Assembly: GCF_019973735.1 (NCBI RefSeq)
Contig: NZ_AP024463.1
Coordinates: 1,178,001 to 1,242,000, forward strand
Source of the DNA: Arachnia rubra
GTDB lineage: Bacteria > Actinomycetota > Actinomycetes > Propionibacteriales > Propionibacteriaceae
Direction of reading: 5' to 3'
Length of the DNA: 64,000 nt
The stretch's first letter is position 1, and every line of letters starts with the position of its first letter. Under the pieces are notes generated by a model. It ran no database searches. It was not told where the DNA came from and saw only the letters and a list, made by a program, of their open reading frames with translations. Made by a program: the position numbers and the translations under genes. Positions 17,777 through 27,516 of the stretch are shown here, piece by piece.

Positions 17777-19032
17777 GTGGGCAGCTGCTCCCGACGCCTC
17801 TGGCCGCCACGGGCGCACCACATGCTGCCACGCCAGGCTGGCTGGCGTGGGCCATCGAGGAGACCCCGGGCCGTGCGCTACGGGAGCGGCTGGGCGACTC
17901 ACCGGTCACCGGTGGCCGGCGAGTCATCGACGGGGTGGCGATGGTGGAGGTGACGTTCGTCGCCCACGAACCCGCCGGGCGTGAGGTGATGGTGCACGTC
18001 AACAGCCTGACCGATGCGATCCGCACCGCGCTGGACCCGGCTGTCATGATCCCAGTGGGGAGCTCAGGGGTGCAGACGCTCTCCTGGTGGCTTCCCGCCG
18101 ACGGCTGCTACTCCTACCGGTACTGGCGTGCAGATCAGGTGCCGCGCGATGCCGGCGCCACGCGCGAGGACTGGTTTCAGGTGCATCGTGAGGGGCAGCG
18201 GGACCCGCTCAATCCCGCTGTGCTGCCATCATTCGATCTGCGGGAGCAGTCGGTGTGGTATGGGCCTGATTTCAGATCCATGCCCTGGGCGCCGGCGGGG
18301 GAGGCCGAGGAACGGTGGCGTCTGGGCGATGGGATTTTCGCGGTGCTGCCGGGGGATGAGCGGACCCTGGTGCTGTTCGACGGACGGCGGTGGCGCGCGG
18401 CCGGGGTGGCCTCCGCCCTACGGGCAGCCGGTTACGGCCACACCGTTGTCGCCGTCGACACGGGTGAGGGTGAGCAGCGCGCGGCCTTCCTGACCACGGC
18501 CGACGGCTGTGCCCCGCTGGTTGAACGGGCCCGGGAACTCGGCGGCGGTAGTGGCGAGGTCATCGTGGCCGGACAGTCATTTGGAGGACTGGCCTGCGTC
18601 GAACTCGCAACCCATTGCCCCGGCCTGGTGTCCGCGGTGATCGCGCAGTCACCATCACTGTGGTTCGCGGGCGATCTGATTCCGGACCCCGAAGCGGAGG
18701 GCACGCTGCTGCGTTCCCTGGCGTCGGGATCTAAGACCCTGAGGGTGCCGCTGGTGGTCCAGGCTGGCACCGAGGAGAGGGGGCTGATCCACGGGGCGCG
18801 GAGGCTGGCCAGTATCGCGGCGCAGGCCGGGCTGCTGGTGGCAGCCGGGGAGTTCCGCGGCGGCCACGACCTGGCCTGGTGGCGTCACGGCCTGCTGTCG
18901 GGGCTGTCAGTCCTCGGAAGTGCCACGCCAGATCCGGGTGGGCTCGCCCCGGTGCTTCGCGGTGAGCCACCAGGAGACCTCCACCAGGGCTGCGCCGACC
19001 AGCCCGGCTACGATCCCGAACAGGAGCGCTGA
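17773..19032 (+). CDS. Fes-type siderophore esterase (enterochelin esterase-like)
   Basis: Expected to hydrolyse an imported ferric siderophore in the cytoplasm to release iron. The 419-residue protein has an N-terminal Ig-like domain (to about 170; [35 protein letters not shown]) as in Fes, then an alpha/beta hydrolase domain with nucleophile Ser269 in GQSFGG and probable catalytic His365 in GGHDLAWW. Coupling to the ATPase gene by ATGA ties it to the transporter. A triester siderophore such as enterobactin, salmochelin or bacillibactin is the likely substrate. The last 126 bases overlap the convergent P-type ATPase gene; residues after about 375 look like a low-constraint tail. Confidence 0.85.
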   Translation: MSGQLLPTPLAATGAPHAATPGWLAWAIEETPGRALRERLGDSPVTGGRRVIDGVAMVEVTFVAHEPAGREVMVHVNSLTDAIRTALDPAVMIPVGSSGVQTLSWWLPADGCYSYRYWRADQVPRDAGATREDWFQVHREGQRDPLNPAVLPSFDLREQSVWYGPDFRSMPWAPAGEAEERWRLGDGIFAVLPGDERTLVLFDGRRWRAAGVASALRAAGYGHTVVAVDTGEGEQRAAFLTTADGCAPLVERARELGGGSGEVIVAGQSFGGLACVELATHCPGLVSAVIAQSPSLWFAGDLIPDPEAEGTLLRSLASGSKTLRVPLVVQAGTEERGLIHGARRLASIAAQAGLLVAAGEFRGGHDLAWWRHGLLSGLSVLGSATPDPGGLAPVLRGEPPGDLHQGCADQPGYDPEQER

Positions 19033-21276
19033 GGGGTTGGTGGTATCGAGTGACAGCTGCTCCCGGAGCCACGGCCACGGCGCCAGGAACATGGCGAGGT
19101 AGAAGCCGTAGGCGAAGAGCACCAAGCCTAGCCGCCACCACACCCACGGCCTCGCGACCACGGCGAGCACCCAGATGGCCGTGATGATCAACGCCGCCAG
19201 GGTTGCGGTGGAGGCCTGCGCCTGCACCGCGGACGAGACCTCCCCGAAGCCGCGGGTTGCGACGTAGGTGACCGTCGCCACCGCGCCGATGATGACGCCT
19301 GACGGCACGGCCAGCGACAGCACCCGGCGCACGAAACCGGGCCGGGCGCGCTCCTTGTTGGGCGCCAGCGACAGCAGGAAGGCGGGGATCCCGATGGTGA
19401 ACCAGCCCACCACGGTCATCTGGAGTGGCAAGAAGGGATTTGGCAGCCCCATCAGCCCGATCACCAGGGCCAGGAAGACGGCGTAGACGGTCTTGCTCAG
19501 GAACAGTTTCGCGACCCGCTCGATGTTGCCGATCACGCGGCGGCCCTCGGCGACCACGTGCGGGAGGGTGGCAAACCGGTCGTCCAGCAGCACGATCTGC
19601 GCGACCGCCCGGGTGGCGGGGGAACCGGAACCCATCGCGACCCCCAGGTCGGCGTCCTTGAGCGCCAGCACGTCGTTGACGCCGTCCCCGGTCATGGCGA
19701 CGGTGTGTCCCCGGGACTGCAGGGCGGAGACCATGGCCCGCTTCTGCTGCGGGGTGACCCGCCCGAACACATCGGCTCCGGCCACCTTCTCGGTGAACTC
19801 CTCGCCCTCCGCCGGCAGGGTGCGGGCGTCGACGGCCTCCGCCACCGAGACCCCCAGTGACCGGGTGACGGCCCCGACGGAGGCAGCATTGTCGCCGGAG
19901 ATCACCTTCACCGCTACCTGCTGGTCGTTGAAGTAGGCGAGGGTGTCGGCGGCATCGGGGCGGACCAGCTGATCCAGCACCAGCAGCGCGACCGGTTCGA
20001 CGGCTCCGGGGGCGGCCGGGGAGGTCACGCTCTCCGATGCGCGCGCCAGCAGCAGCACCCGCCGTCCCGTCGAGCCGATCTCCTCCGCTCGTGCCGCCAC
20101 ATCCGTGGGGGCGAGCACGTCGGGGGCGCCCAGTACCCAGTTGCCGTGCGCCTCGAAGGAGACACCCGACCATTTCTTCGCTGAGGTGAACGGCGCCCGG
20201 GCCGTCACCGGCCAGGGGGTCCTGGCCGCCGGGTGGGAGGCCGCGATGGCGGTCATGGAGGCGTTCGGCGTGGGATCGGCCGCGACGAGCTGGGACAGCA
20301 CCTCGGAGATCTCAGCCTCCTGCCCGGCCAGGGGGATCACCTCGCCGAGGGTCATGGCGTTCTGGGTCAGGGTGCCGGTCTTGTCCGCGCACACCACGCT
20401 GACCCGCGCCAGGCCCTCGATGGCGGGCAGCTCCTGCACCAGGCACTTGCGGCGTCCAAGGCGGATCACGCCCAGCGCGAAGGCCATCGACGTGAGCAGC
20501 ACCAAGCCCTCGGGGATCATCGGGACCAGCGCCGCGACCATCCGCAGCGCCGATTCCTGCCAGGTGGCGCCGGGCTGGTGGGCCTGCACCCAGATGGTCA
20601 GCAGACCAGCGGGGATCAGCAGCCAGGTGACGAACTTCAGGATACGGTCGATGCCCGCCCGGAGCTCGGAGTTGACCAGCGTGAATTTGGCGGCCTGCGC
20701 GGTCAGCTGCGCGGCATAGGCCTCGGCACCGACCTTCGTGGCCCGGTACACCCCGGAACCAGAGACGACGAACGCGCCCGACATCAGCTCGTCGCCCATC
20801 GACTTGGCCACTGGATCGGCCTCGCCGGTCAGCATCGACTCATCGACCTCCAGGTACTCCGCGGCCACCACCTCGCCGTCGACGACCACCTGGTCGCCGG
20901 GGGCCAGCGCGATGAGATCGTCGGCGACCACCTGGTCGCGCGGCAGGGACACCCGCTCGCCGTCACGCAACACGACCGGATGCGCCTCACCGATCACCGC
21001 CAGGCTGTCCAGGGTGCGTTTGGCCCGCAGCTCCTGGATCATGCCGATGATCGAGTTGGCGACGATTAGAAGCGCGAACGCGCCCTGGGCTAGCTGCCCC
21101 GTCGCGCCGACGATCACGAACAGTATCGCCAGCATGACATTGACGCGCGTGAAAACGTTGTCGCGCACGATCTGCCAGGTGGTGCGCCCGGAACGCTCCG
21201 GCAAGGTATTGACTTTTCCCTCCCTGACCCGCTCAGCCACCTGGTCGGCGGTCAGGCCCAGCAGCTCAGCGGTCAC
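18907..21276 (-). CDS. P-type cation-transporting ATPase (CtpE-like)
   Basis: A 789-residue P-type ATPase. The phosphorylated Asp298 lies in DKTGTLTQN, the actuator loop is MLTGEADP, and the hinge is [18 protein letters not shown]. About eight to ten membrane helices. [12 protein letters not shown] in the helix before the phosphorylation domain resembles mycobacterial CtpE, linked to calcium uptake, rather than the CPC motif of heavy-metal pumps, so Ca2+ or another hard cation is likelier than Cu or Zn. Its start overlaps the end of the polyprenyl synthase gene by 11 bases. Confidence 0.87.
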   Translation of the reverse strand: MTAELLGLTADQVAERVREGKVNTLPERSGRTTWQIVRDNVFTRVNVMLAILFVIVGATGQLAQGAFALLIVANSIIGMIQELRAKRTLDSLAVIGEAHPVVLRDGERVSLPRDQVVADDLIALAPGDQVVVDGEVVAAEYLEVDESMLTGEADPVAKSMGDELMSGAFVVSGSGVYRATKVGAEAYAAQLTAQAAKFTLVNSELRAGIDRILKFVTWLLIPAGLLTIWVQAHQPGATWQESALRMVAALVPMIPEGLVLLTSMAFALGVIRLGRRKCLVQELPAIEGLARVSVVCADKTGTLTQNAMTLGEVIPLAGQEAEISEVLSQLVAADPTPNASMTAIAASHPAARTPWPVTARAPFTSAKKWSGVSFEAHGNWVLGAPDVLAPTDVAARAEEIGSTGRRVLLLARASESVTSPAAPGAVEPVALLVLDQLVRPDAADTLAYFNDQQVAVKVISGDNAASVGAVTRSLGVSVAEAVDARTLPAEGEEFTEKVAGADVFGRVTPQQKRAMVSALQSRGHTVAMTGDGVNDVLALKDADLGVAMGSGSPATRAVAQIVLLDDRFATLPHVVAEGRRVIGNIERVAKLFLSKTVYAVFLALVIGLMGLPNPFLPLQMTVVGWFTIGIPAFLLSLAPNKERARPGFVRRVLSLAVPSGVIIGAVATVTYVATRGFGEVSSAVQAQASTATLAALIITAIWVLAVVARPWVWWRLGLVLFAYGFYLAMFLAPWPWLREQLSLDTTNPSALLFGIVAGLVGAALVEVSWWLTAKHRGEPTRIWRGTSED

Positions 21277-22348
21277 GGTCGGTGGCCAGTTCTGCGAGTT
21301 TGACGAGGGCCGAATACCCCTCAGTATTCATATCGATTCCTCCTAGAGCTGTCAGGGCTTTGGTCGTGGAGCTGGCTATGAGTTCCTCGCAGGAACTTCG
21401 TGCTCCGGTCGCCTCAATAATTCCACGCGCTGTGGCAAGGTCCTCTTCACCGAGCCCGGGGTACCCGAGAAAGGAGGTGAGAACACGGCGCTGGGTGGTG
21501 TCGCCTCTCTCCAGGGCCTGCAGCACCAGGACGGTGCGCTTGCCCTCACGGATGTCGTCACCCGCCGGTTTCCCCGTGACCGCGGGGTCGCCGAACACAC
21601 CGAGCAGGTCGTCGCGGAGCTGGAAGGCGCGGCCCACCAGGGACCCATAGGTCCCGAGCGCGGCCAGCAGCCTGGCCGGGGCGTCGCCCAGCAGGGCCCC
21701 CAGCTCAGCGGGACGGCGCACTGAGTAACGGGCGGACTTGAACTCCAGCACCCGCTCTGCGGTCTCTGCCTGCGCCTGGGGGGTGGACCGGTCGGTGACC
21801 CCGAAGGCGGCGGCGACGTCGAGGTACTGGCCGAGCAACACCTCGCTGCGCATCGTCGCCAGCACCGGCGCGGCACGGCGCGACGCCTCCGGCGACAGAC
21901 CCGCGCTCTCGAACATCTCCGCGCCCCAGGAGAACAGGAGATCACCCAGCAGGATCGCGGCGGCCTGGCCGAAGTGGGAGGCGTCCGGGCCCGGGAGAAG
22001 CTTCTCGAGACGCCGGTGGGCCGACGGCGCACCCCGCCGGGTGTCGGAGCCATCGATCAGGTCGTCATGGACCAGGAGGGAGGCATGGAGCAGGTCCAGC
22101 GAGGCCGCCACCCGCATCAGGGGAGCCGGATCGGCGGGCCGTCCGGCGGCTGCCACGTACCCCCAGTAGCAGAAGGCGGGACGCAGCCGCTTCCCACCCA
22201 TCACACAGGTGCGGGCTGCTCCCAGCAGGGCGGTGGCGCCGGTGTGTGCGGCGAGCCCGGCCTGCTCGTCGAGAAAGCCGGTCAATGCGTCTCCCACCGC
22301 CGAGACGAAGGCCGGGCTTATCGGATCGTGGACGGACGGGGTCGGCAT
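21266..22348 (-). CDS. Polyprenyl (geranylgeranyl-type) diphosphate synthase
   Basis: Condenses isopentenyl diphosphate with an allylic diphosphate to make isoprenoid chains. The 360-residue protein has the first Asp-rich motif DDLID at 95-99 ([16 protein letters not shown]) and [12 protein letters not shown] upstream. The second motif is [12 protein letters not shown], in which the final Asp of DDxxD is Gly, a variation common in actinobacterial IdsA-like enzymes. The ATG at 22348 is chosen; longer reading would enter the divergent metF gene. By recalled synteny it corresponds to idsA2 beside the metF-like gene in mycobacteria. Confidence 0.9.
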   Translation of the reverse strand: MPTPSVHDPISPAFVSAVGDALTGFLDEQAGLAAHTGATALLGAARTCVMGGKRLRPAFCYWGYVAAAGRPADPAPLMRVAASLDLLHASLLVHDDLIDGSDTRRGAPSAHRRLEKLLPGPDASHFGQAAAILLGDLLFSWGAEMFESAGLSPEASRRAAPVLATMRSEVLLGQYLDVAAAFGVTDRSTPQAQAETAERVLEFKSARYSVRRPAELGALLGDAPARLLAALGTYGSLVGRAFQLRDDLLGVFGDPAVTGKPAGDDIREGKRTVLVLQALERGDTTQRRVLTSFLGYPGLGEEDLATARGIIEATGARSSCEELIASSTTKALTALGGIDMNTEGYSALVKLAELATDRDR

Positions 22349-22372
22349 GCGAACCACAATATCCTTGTCACC

Positions 22373-23278
22373 ATGCCTCCGACTGTCGCCGAGCTGCTTG
22401 ACCACGCCACATCTCCCCTGCTGAGCTTCGAGTTCTTCCCGCCCCGCACCCCGGATGAGCAGCCGCGCTTCGACGCCTCCGTGGCGAAACTCACCCGGTT
22501 CCGGCCGGCGTTCCTGTCGGTCACCTACGGGGCATCCGGCTCCACCCGCGACCGCACGGTGGCGGCCACGGCGGTGCTCGGCGCCGCCCGGCACGCAACC
22601 GTCGTCGGCCACCTGACCTGCGTCTCGCAGTCGAAGACCGAGCTGCTGCGCACGCTGGACTCCTTCGCGCAGGCCGGAGTCCGCGATATCCTCGCCATCC
22701 GCGGCGACATGCCCGGCGGCCCGCAGCAGCCATGGGAGCAGCATCCCGAAGGCCTTGCCAATGCGACGGAGCTGGTGCGGCTCATCAAGGAACACGGTGA
22801 CTTCTGCGTCGGCGTGGCCGCCTTCCCCAACGTCCACCAACCTGACAACGACCCCGAGCTGGACGCCCGGATCGTCGTGGAGAAGGCGGCGGCGGGAGCG
22901 GACTACGCCATCACCCAGCTGTTCTTCGAGTCACACCGCTATGTGGAGCTGGTGGAGCGGGTCCGCGAGCGCGGCTGCGCCATTCCCGTCATCGCCGGTA
23001 TCGCGCCGCTGACGGTTATCACGCAGATCGAGAGGTTCGCGGCGCTGGCCGACTGCTCGCTGCCGGAGGATTTCGTCGCCGCCCTGCGGGCCGCCAGGGA
23101 TCCCGCGGAGGTGCGCAGCATCGGTCTGGCTCGCGCCGTCAGGCTCTGCCGGGAACTCCTGGAGGCCGGAGCGCCAGGCCTGCAGTTCTTCACCCAGAAC
23201 CGCTGGAAGGCCACCTCGGAGGTCCTGGATGCCATCGGCTGGGGTGAGCGATCAGGTGAGGGCCGTCCGCCACTGTGA
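22373..23278 (+). CDS. metF: Methylenetetrahydrofolate reductase
   Basis: Reduces 5,10-methylene-THF to 5-methyl-THF for methionine synthesis, with FAD. The 301-residue TIM-barrel protein shows LSFEFFPPRT near the N-terminus (catalytic Glu), LSVTYGASGSTR, HLTCVSQSK, DILAIRGDMP, GADYAITQLFF and GIAPLT. The start ATG is 24 bases from the divergent polyprenyl synthase start, so the two share a tiny promoter region. The last 27 bases overlap the convergent helicase gene. Confidence 0.94.
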   Translation: MPPTVAELLDHATSPLLSFEFFPPRTPDEQPRFDASVAKLTRFRPAFLSVTYGASGSTRDRTVAATAVLGAARHATVVGHLTCVSQSKTELLRTLDSFAQAGVRDILAIRGDMPGGPQQPWEQHPEGLANATELVRLIKEHGDFCVGVAAFPNVHQPDNDPELDARIVVEKAAAGADYAITQLFFESHRYVELVERVRERGCAIPVIAGIAPLTVITQIERFAALADCSLPEDFVAALRAARDPAEVRSIGLARAVRLCRELLEAGAPGLQFFTQNRWKATSEVLDAIGWGERSGEGRPPL

Positions 23279-25432
23279 GGTGCCCGCGTCCAGGACCGTC
23301 ATCCGCTGGGTGGCGCGAGTTAGGGCGACGTAGAGGACCCGTTCCCCGCCCGGGGCCTCGGCGACGATCTCATCGGGAGCCACCACCAGGACGCCGTCGT
23401 ACTCCAACCCCTTTGCCTGCAACGCGGTGACCACGATCAGCCGCTCCTCCAGTGCCACCAGGCGTGGGTCCGACATGGCAAGGCGTGTCACCGTGTTCAG
23501 CCGCGACGGCGGGACGACTATGCCCACGGTGCCGCTGACCTGGCCTGCCAGATCGAGGGCCTGTGCCACGATGGCCTGGTCCAGCTCCGCCTCGCTGGTC
23601 TGCTTCAGCTTCGGGACAAGCCCTGTGCTGCGCACCGCCCGGGGCAGCTCGGCCCCGGGGAAGACCTGGGTGATGACCTTCGATGCCAGCTCGAAGACCT
23701 CGGCGGGGGAGCGGTAATTCGTCGAGAGCGTGAAACGTCGTAGCGGGGCTCGCCCCACCAGGTCCGTGATGGCCCGCTCCGCTTCGGCAGTGTCCGGGTA
23801 GGAGCTCTGGGCTGGGTCGCCGACGAGCGTCCAGGATGCCTGAGGGCCGCGCCGCCGCAGCATCCGCCATTGCATGGGGGTGATGTCCTGAGCCTCGTCG
23901 ACGAGGATGTGCGCATAGGTGACCTGCGGGTCCTCGTCGGGGTCGGCGGCATGGTCGCGGCGCAACAGATCGGAGGTGGTGACCAGCTCGGAGACATCAC
24001 CGAAGTCGATGAAGACCGGGTCCTCCTGCCTGTCAGCGGGAACCGGCCCGAGCATCTCCAGCAACTCGTCCAGCAGGGCGATGTCCGCCACTGACCAGCC
24101 CGTGATCTCCAGATCACCGGTCTGCAGCCACTGGTAGGACTCCGCCAGCTGGTCCTTCTCCTGGGCGCTCAGGTGGGGTGCCAGCTCTTCAAGCAGATCC
24201 CGGTCCGCCAGACGGGCCAGTACCGAGGGGGCGCCGAGCATTGGCCACCAGGCGTCCATGAAGTCCCGGAATGCCTGGTGGTCGCGGATCCGCTCGTCGA
24301 TCTCCTCGGGTGACAGGTCCACGTCGACGGTGAGCTTCCCCGCGAGCGCCCGCGCCACCGCTGTGGCCGCAGCCGTCCGCCCACGGTTCATCTTATAGCT
24401 CGACAGCACCGACTCGCGGATGCCTGCCAACTCCACCGCCCCCAGTTTCAGGACCTCGCCCTTGAGAGTCACCCTCAGGTCCTCCGGGGCAGGGGTGGGG
24501 GGGCGGCGCACCAGGCGGCGAAGCACCTTGAGCATCCGCAGCGACCCCTTCAGGGAGGCCGCTGGAGCCGCGTCGACTCGTTCCGAGGCCATGCCCAGCA
24601 CATCCGCGGCAACAGCCCCGATGGCACGCAGCGTCACCGAATCCTCCCCAAGGCTGGGAAGCACTCGCTCGATGTAGTTCATGAACACCGAGCTGGGACC
24701 CACCACGAGCACCCCGCCCTTCTCTAGCCGGGCGCGGTTGGTGTACAGCAGGAAGGCCGCGCGGTGCAGCGCGACGACAGTCTTACCAGTGCCGGGGCCG
24801 CCGCCGATGATCGTGACCCCTTGGTAGGGGGCGCGGATCGCCTCGTCCTGCTCGGCCTGGATGGTGGCGACGATGTCCCGCATGGTGCGGCCCCTGGCGC
24901 GGGTGAGGGAGGCCATCAGAGCGCCTTCCCCGAGGATCGGGAGATCCGTCTCGGCACTGGTGTCGAGCAGATCGTCCTCCAGACCGATGACCTTGTCGTC
25001 GCGGCAGCGCAACACCCGCCGCCGGATCACATTCATGGGGTTGACCTGGGTGGCGCGGTAGAAGGGCTCGGCGGCGGGTGCGCGCCAGTCGATCACCAGC
25101 GGCTCATACTCGGAGTCACGGACCCCGAGACGGCCGATGTAGCGGGTCTCCGGGAAGCCCAGGTCGAGACGGCCGAAGACAAGTCCCTCGTGTTCCGCGT
25201 CGAGGATGGCGAGGCGTTTGGCTGCCTGATAGGCGAAGGCGTCACGCTCGAAGAGCGCGGTCCCGGACTCCTCACGCAGATAGTCGCCCCGGTCGGACTG
25301 ATAGATTTCCGCGCCGCTGCGGGCGAGCGTCCGGGCGCTGGCCGTGGAAGCCGCTAGGTGTTTGTAAACCCGGTCAACATGCGCCTGTTCCAGCGCGATT
25401 TCGTGTTGGAGATCGCCTCGGGAAGTGGTCAA
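23252..25432 (-). CDS. HelD/HelR-family UvrD-like ATPase
   Basis: A 726-residue superfamily 1 motor. Residues 1-60 form an N-terminal coiled arm (EIALEQAHVDRVYKHLAAS). Walker A is GGGPGTGKTVVALHRAAFLLY near residue 215. Motif II is ILVDEAQDITPMQWRMLRRR, motif III has SWTLVGDPAQSSY, and the C-terminus has VTALQAKGLEYDGVLVV and YVALTRATQRM. Such proteins in Gram-positive bacteria (HelD, HelR) remove stalled or rifampicin-bound RNA polymerase from DNA. An insertion between the helicase domains fits HelD. Confidence 0.88.
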   Translation of the reverse strand: MTTSRGDLQHEIALEQAHVDRVYKHLAASTASARTLARSGAEIYQSDRGDYLREESGTALFERDAFAYQAAKRLAILDAEHEGLVFGRLDLGFPETRYIGRLGVRDSEYEPLVIDWRAPAAEPFYRATQVNPMNVIRRRVLRCRDDKVIGLEDDLLDTSAETDLPILGEGALMASLTRARGRTMRDIVATIQAEQDEAIRAPYQGVTIIGGGPGTGKTVVALHRAAFLLYTNRARLEKGGVLVVGPSSVFMNYIERVLPSLGEDSVTLRAIGAVAADVLGMASERVDAAPAASLKGSLRMLKVLRRLVRRPPTPAPEDLRVTLKGEVLKLGAVELAGIRESVLSSYKMNRGRTAAATAVARALAGKLTVDVDLSPEEIDERIRDHQAFRDFMDAWWPMLGAPSVLARLADRDLLEELAPHLSAQEKDQLAESYQWLQTGDLEITGWSVADIALLDELLEMLGPVPADRQEDPVFIDFGDVSELVTTSDLLRRDHAADPDEDPQVTYAHILVDEAQDITPMQWRMLRRRGPQASWTLVGDPAQSSYPDTAEAERAITDLVGRAPLRRFTLSTNYRSPAEVFELASKVITQVFPGAELPRAVRSTGLVPKLKQTSEAELDQAIVAQALDLAGQVSGTVGIVVPPSRLNTVTRLAMSDPRLVALEERLIVVTALQAKGLEYDGVLVVAPDEIVAEAPGGERVLYVALTRATQRMTVLDAGTSQWRTALT

Positions 25433-25565
25433 GGGTGTTGGTCCTCACTTCTGGGATGGACGCTCTAGCTTACTCTCTCTGGCTCCCAGAAAAGTGCGTA
25501 AGACGTACTTGGGATTAAAGGCGTACACACCGTAGTCTCTTGGGCGGCTTGGAGGGGAGACAACA

Positions 25566-26345
25566 GTGAATGATAAGCAGCAACCGGGGCCGGGAGCCCG
25601 TCCATGGCAGATCGCGACGGGGGTTCTGGCTGTGGCCCTGGTGTTCTGCCTGGGAGTGATGAGTCAGAACACGCAGGGCGGTGGGCCGCAGGCTGCCAGC
25701 ACGGTCACCGTGACCGCCGGGGCGGGGGACAGGGATGCTGCGGCAAGCCAGTCGGCAGCGGGGGCATCCCAGAACACGGAGCAGGACTCCCAGATAGCCA
25801 GGCTCGCGAGGCGGCAGGAGGGGGACCCGATGGCGAGGGGCCGTGTGGATGCCCCTGTCGTGATGATCGAGTATGCCGACTACCGGTGCCCGTTCTGCTC
25901 TGTGTTCGCGGAGGACACGCTCCCGAAGCTGCAGCCGTTGATCGACGACGGCACCCTGCGGGTCGAGTTCCGTGATCTCGCGATCTTCGGTGACGACTCC
26001 GTGGCGGCGGCCGCCGGAGCCAGGGCGGCTGGGGCGCAGGGCCTGTTCTGGGAGTTCCAGGAGGCCCTCTACAGGCGCCTGCCCAACCAGGGACATCCCG
26101 ATGTGAAGGATGATCTCGTGCTGGAGGTCGCCAGGCAGGTGGGGGTGCCCGACATGACTGCCTTCGAGACGGCCTATCGTTTAGAGGAGACCCGCGCCGC
26201 GGTCAGGAGGGAATCCGACGAGGCCCGGCAGATGGGGATCAACGGAACCCCGTTCTTCTTTGTCGGCACCCGGCCGGTGTCCGGAGCCCAGCCTCTGGAG
26301 GTATTCCAGCAGATCATCGCGCAGGAGAAGGCGAAGGCCAGCTGA
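25566..26345 (+). CDS. DsbA-like membrane-anchored thiol oxidoreductase
   Basis: Extracytoplasmic thioredoxin-fold protein, 259 aa. One N-terminal membrane helix at about 15-33, an Ala/Ser/Gln-rich linker to 90, then a DsbA-type domain with active site C108-P-F-C111 and a cis-Pro loop in INGTPFFFVG. It likely oxidises or isomerises disulfides of exported proteins. The next gene overlaps the stop (TGATG) and encodes a CcdA-like electron carrier, indicating a redox pair. Confidence 0.9.
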   Translation: MNDKQQPGPGARPWQIATGVLAVALVFCLGVMSQNTQGGGPQAASTVTVTAGAGDRDAAASQSAAGASQNTEQDSQIARLARRQEGDPMARGRVDAPVVMIEYADYRCPFCSVFAEDTLPKLQPLIDDGTLRVEFRDLAIFGDDSVAAAAGARAAGAQGLFWEFQEALYRRLPNQGHPDVKDDLVLEVARQVGVPDMTAFETAYRLEETRAAVRRESDEARQMGINGTPFFFVGTRPVSGAQPLEVFQQIIAQEKAKAS

Positions 26346-27145
26346 TGGGAGTCGGTTTCGCCGGAGCATTCCTCGGAGGGCTCGCGGCCCTGCTCAGCCC
26401 GTGCGCCGCGATGCTGCTGCCGTCCTTCTTCGCCTACGCTTTCGGCGACCAGAGACGTCTGCTCGTGGTGCGCACCGGGATGTTCTATCTCGGATTGCTG
26501 CTGACGCTCGTCCCCCTCGGTCTGGGGGCCGGGGCCCTGGGTGGTCTGTTGACCACGCAGCGGCATCTCCTGACCATCGGCGGGACAGTGGTGCTGATCG
26601 TTCTCGGCGTCATCACCATGCTCGGAGTCCAGCTCCCCCTGCCAGGGCTGCGTGGCCCGGCACGTGGCACGGACACCGCCGCGGTGGTCGTCATGGGCGC
26701 GGTCTACGGGCTGGCCGGGGCGTGTACCGGGCCGCTGCTGGGGGCCGTCCTGACTTTGGCCGCGATCGGTGGCTCCCCGTTGTATGGCGCGCTGCTGCTG
26801 GCCTGTTTCGGGGCGGGCATGGTGGCTCCGCTGCTCGTGCTTGCTTGGTTCTGGGATGGTCTTGGCCTCAGCCGCCGGCTCCAGCCGCGTGAGCTCCGGC
26901 TGGGTCCGCTGCGGACCAGCTGGTGGGCGCTGGCCAGCGGACTGCTGCTGACCGGCCTTGGTGTGTTGTTCCTGGCCACGGATGCGACGGCTGCGATCGG
27001 TGGGCTGCTCGACGCCCGGCAGCAGGCCGGCCTGGAGAACCAGCTCCAGGCGTGGAGTGCGGGCATCCCGGATCTAGTGATGGTGGCCATCATCGCTGCT
27101 GCCGCCGGCGTACTGATCTGGTGGGCTGGGCGTCACTGCCGCTAG
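26345..27145 (+). CDS. CcdA/DsbD-like transmembrane electron-transfer protein
   Basis: A 266-residue membrane protein with about six or seven helices. The two membrane cysteines expected for CcdA are Cys20 in LLSPCAAM and Cys127 in GACTGPL, each at the start of a helix and next to Pro or Gly. It would pass electrons from cytoplasmic thioredoxin across the membrane, presumably to the DsbA-like partner encoded just upstream. A strong terminator follows seven bases after the stop. Confidence 0.87.
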   Translation: MGVGFAGAFLGGLAALLSPCAAMLLPSFFAYAFGDQRRLLVVRTGMFYLGLLLTLVPLGLGAGALGGLLTTQRHLLTIGGTVVLIVLGVITMLGVQLPLPGLRGPARGTDTAAVVVMGAVYGLAGACTGPLLGAVLTLAAIGGSPLYGALLLACFGAGMVAPLLVLAWFWDGLGLSRRLQPRELRLGPLRTSWWALASGLLLTGLGVLFLATDATAAIGGLLDARQQAGLENQLQAWSAGIPDLVMVAIIAAAAGVLIWWAGRHCR

Positions 27146-27151
27146 TGCAAG

Positions 27152-27179
27152 GGTCCGCCTGATGCTCAGGCGGACCTTT
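27152..27179 (+). terminator. Intrinsic terminator after the DsbA-CcdA operon
   Basis: GGTCCGCCTGA (27152-27162) and TCAGGCGGACC (27166-27176) form an 11-bp stem with loop TGC, followed by TTTC. Confidence 0.85.
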
Positions 27180-27180
27180 C

Positions 27181-27350
27181 ATACTCATCCACGACCTCGA
27201 CGTCACCATCATCAACACCACCACCGGAGAAATCCTGCGCGAACTCACCATCGACACCACCCGCGACTACCAACCCCACAACACCACCCCCCACCCCAAA
27301 ACGTAAACAAAGCCCCGAGACACCCGTTAACCATGTCCCGAGACTTCACA
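27181..27350 (+). mobile_element. 3'-end remnant of an IS481-like element
   Basis: From 27184 the plus frame reads LIHDLDVTIINTTTGEILRE and then LTIDTTRDYQP, ending at TAA 27304-27306. This matches the usual C-terminal tail of IS481-type actinobacterial transposases (DLDIRVV...TGELLRELTLDP.RDYQP). The non-coding end, which read on the minus strand starts TGTGAAGTCTCGGGACATGG, resembles an IS481 terminal inverted repeat. The catalytic domain and the other end are missing. The relic is squeezed between a terminator and tRNA-Leu. Confidence 0.65.
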
Positions 27351-27353
27351 TTG

Positions 27354-27439
27354 TGTCCGAGAGAGGACTTGAACCTCCACGCCCTAAAACGGGCACTAGC
27401 ACCTCAAGCTAGCGCGTCTACCTATTCCGCCACCCGGAC
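27354..27439 (-). tRNA. tRNA-Leu (anticodon GAG)
   Basis: The minus strand folds as an 86-nt class II tRNA. The acceptor stem GTCCGGG pairs with CTCGGAC followed by discriminator A. The anticodon arm is CTAGC-TTGAGGT-GCTAG, giving anticodon GAG (reads CUU/CUC). A variable arm (TGCCCGTTTTAGGGCG) and the T arm GGAGGTTCAAGTCCTCT are present. CCA is not encoded. Confidence 0.95.
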
Positions 27440-27516
27440 CTGCCCCCACTGTGTGGGCGCGACCAGAAACGATAGCAGGCTGGCCGCTGGAGCCGCAACC
27501 AATACGGGTGGCCAGC

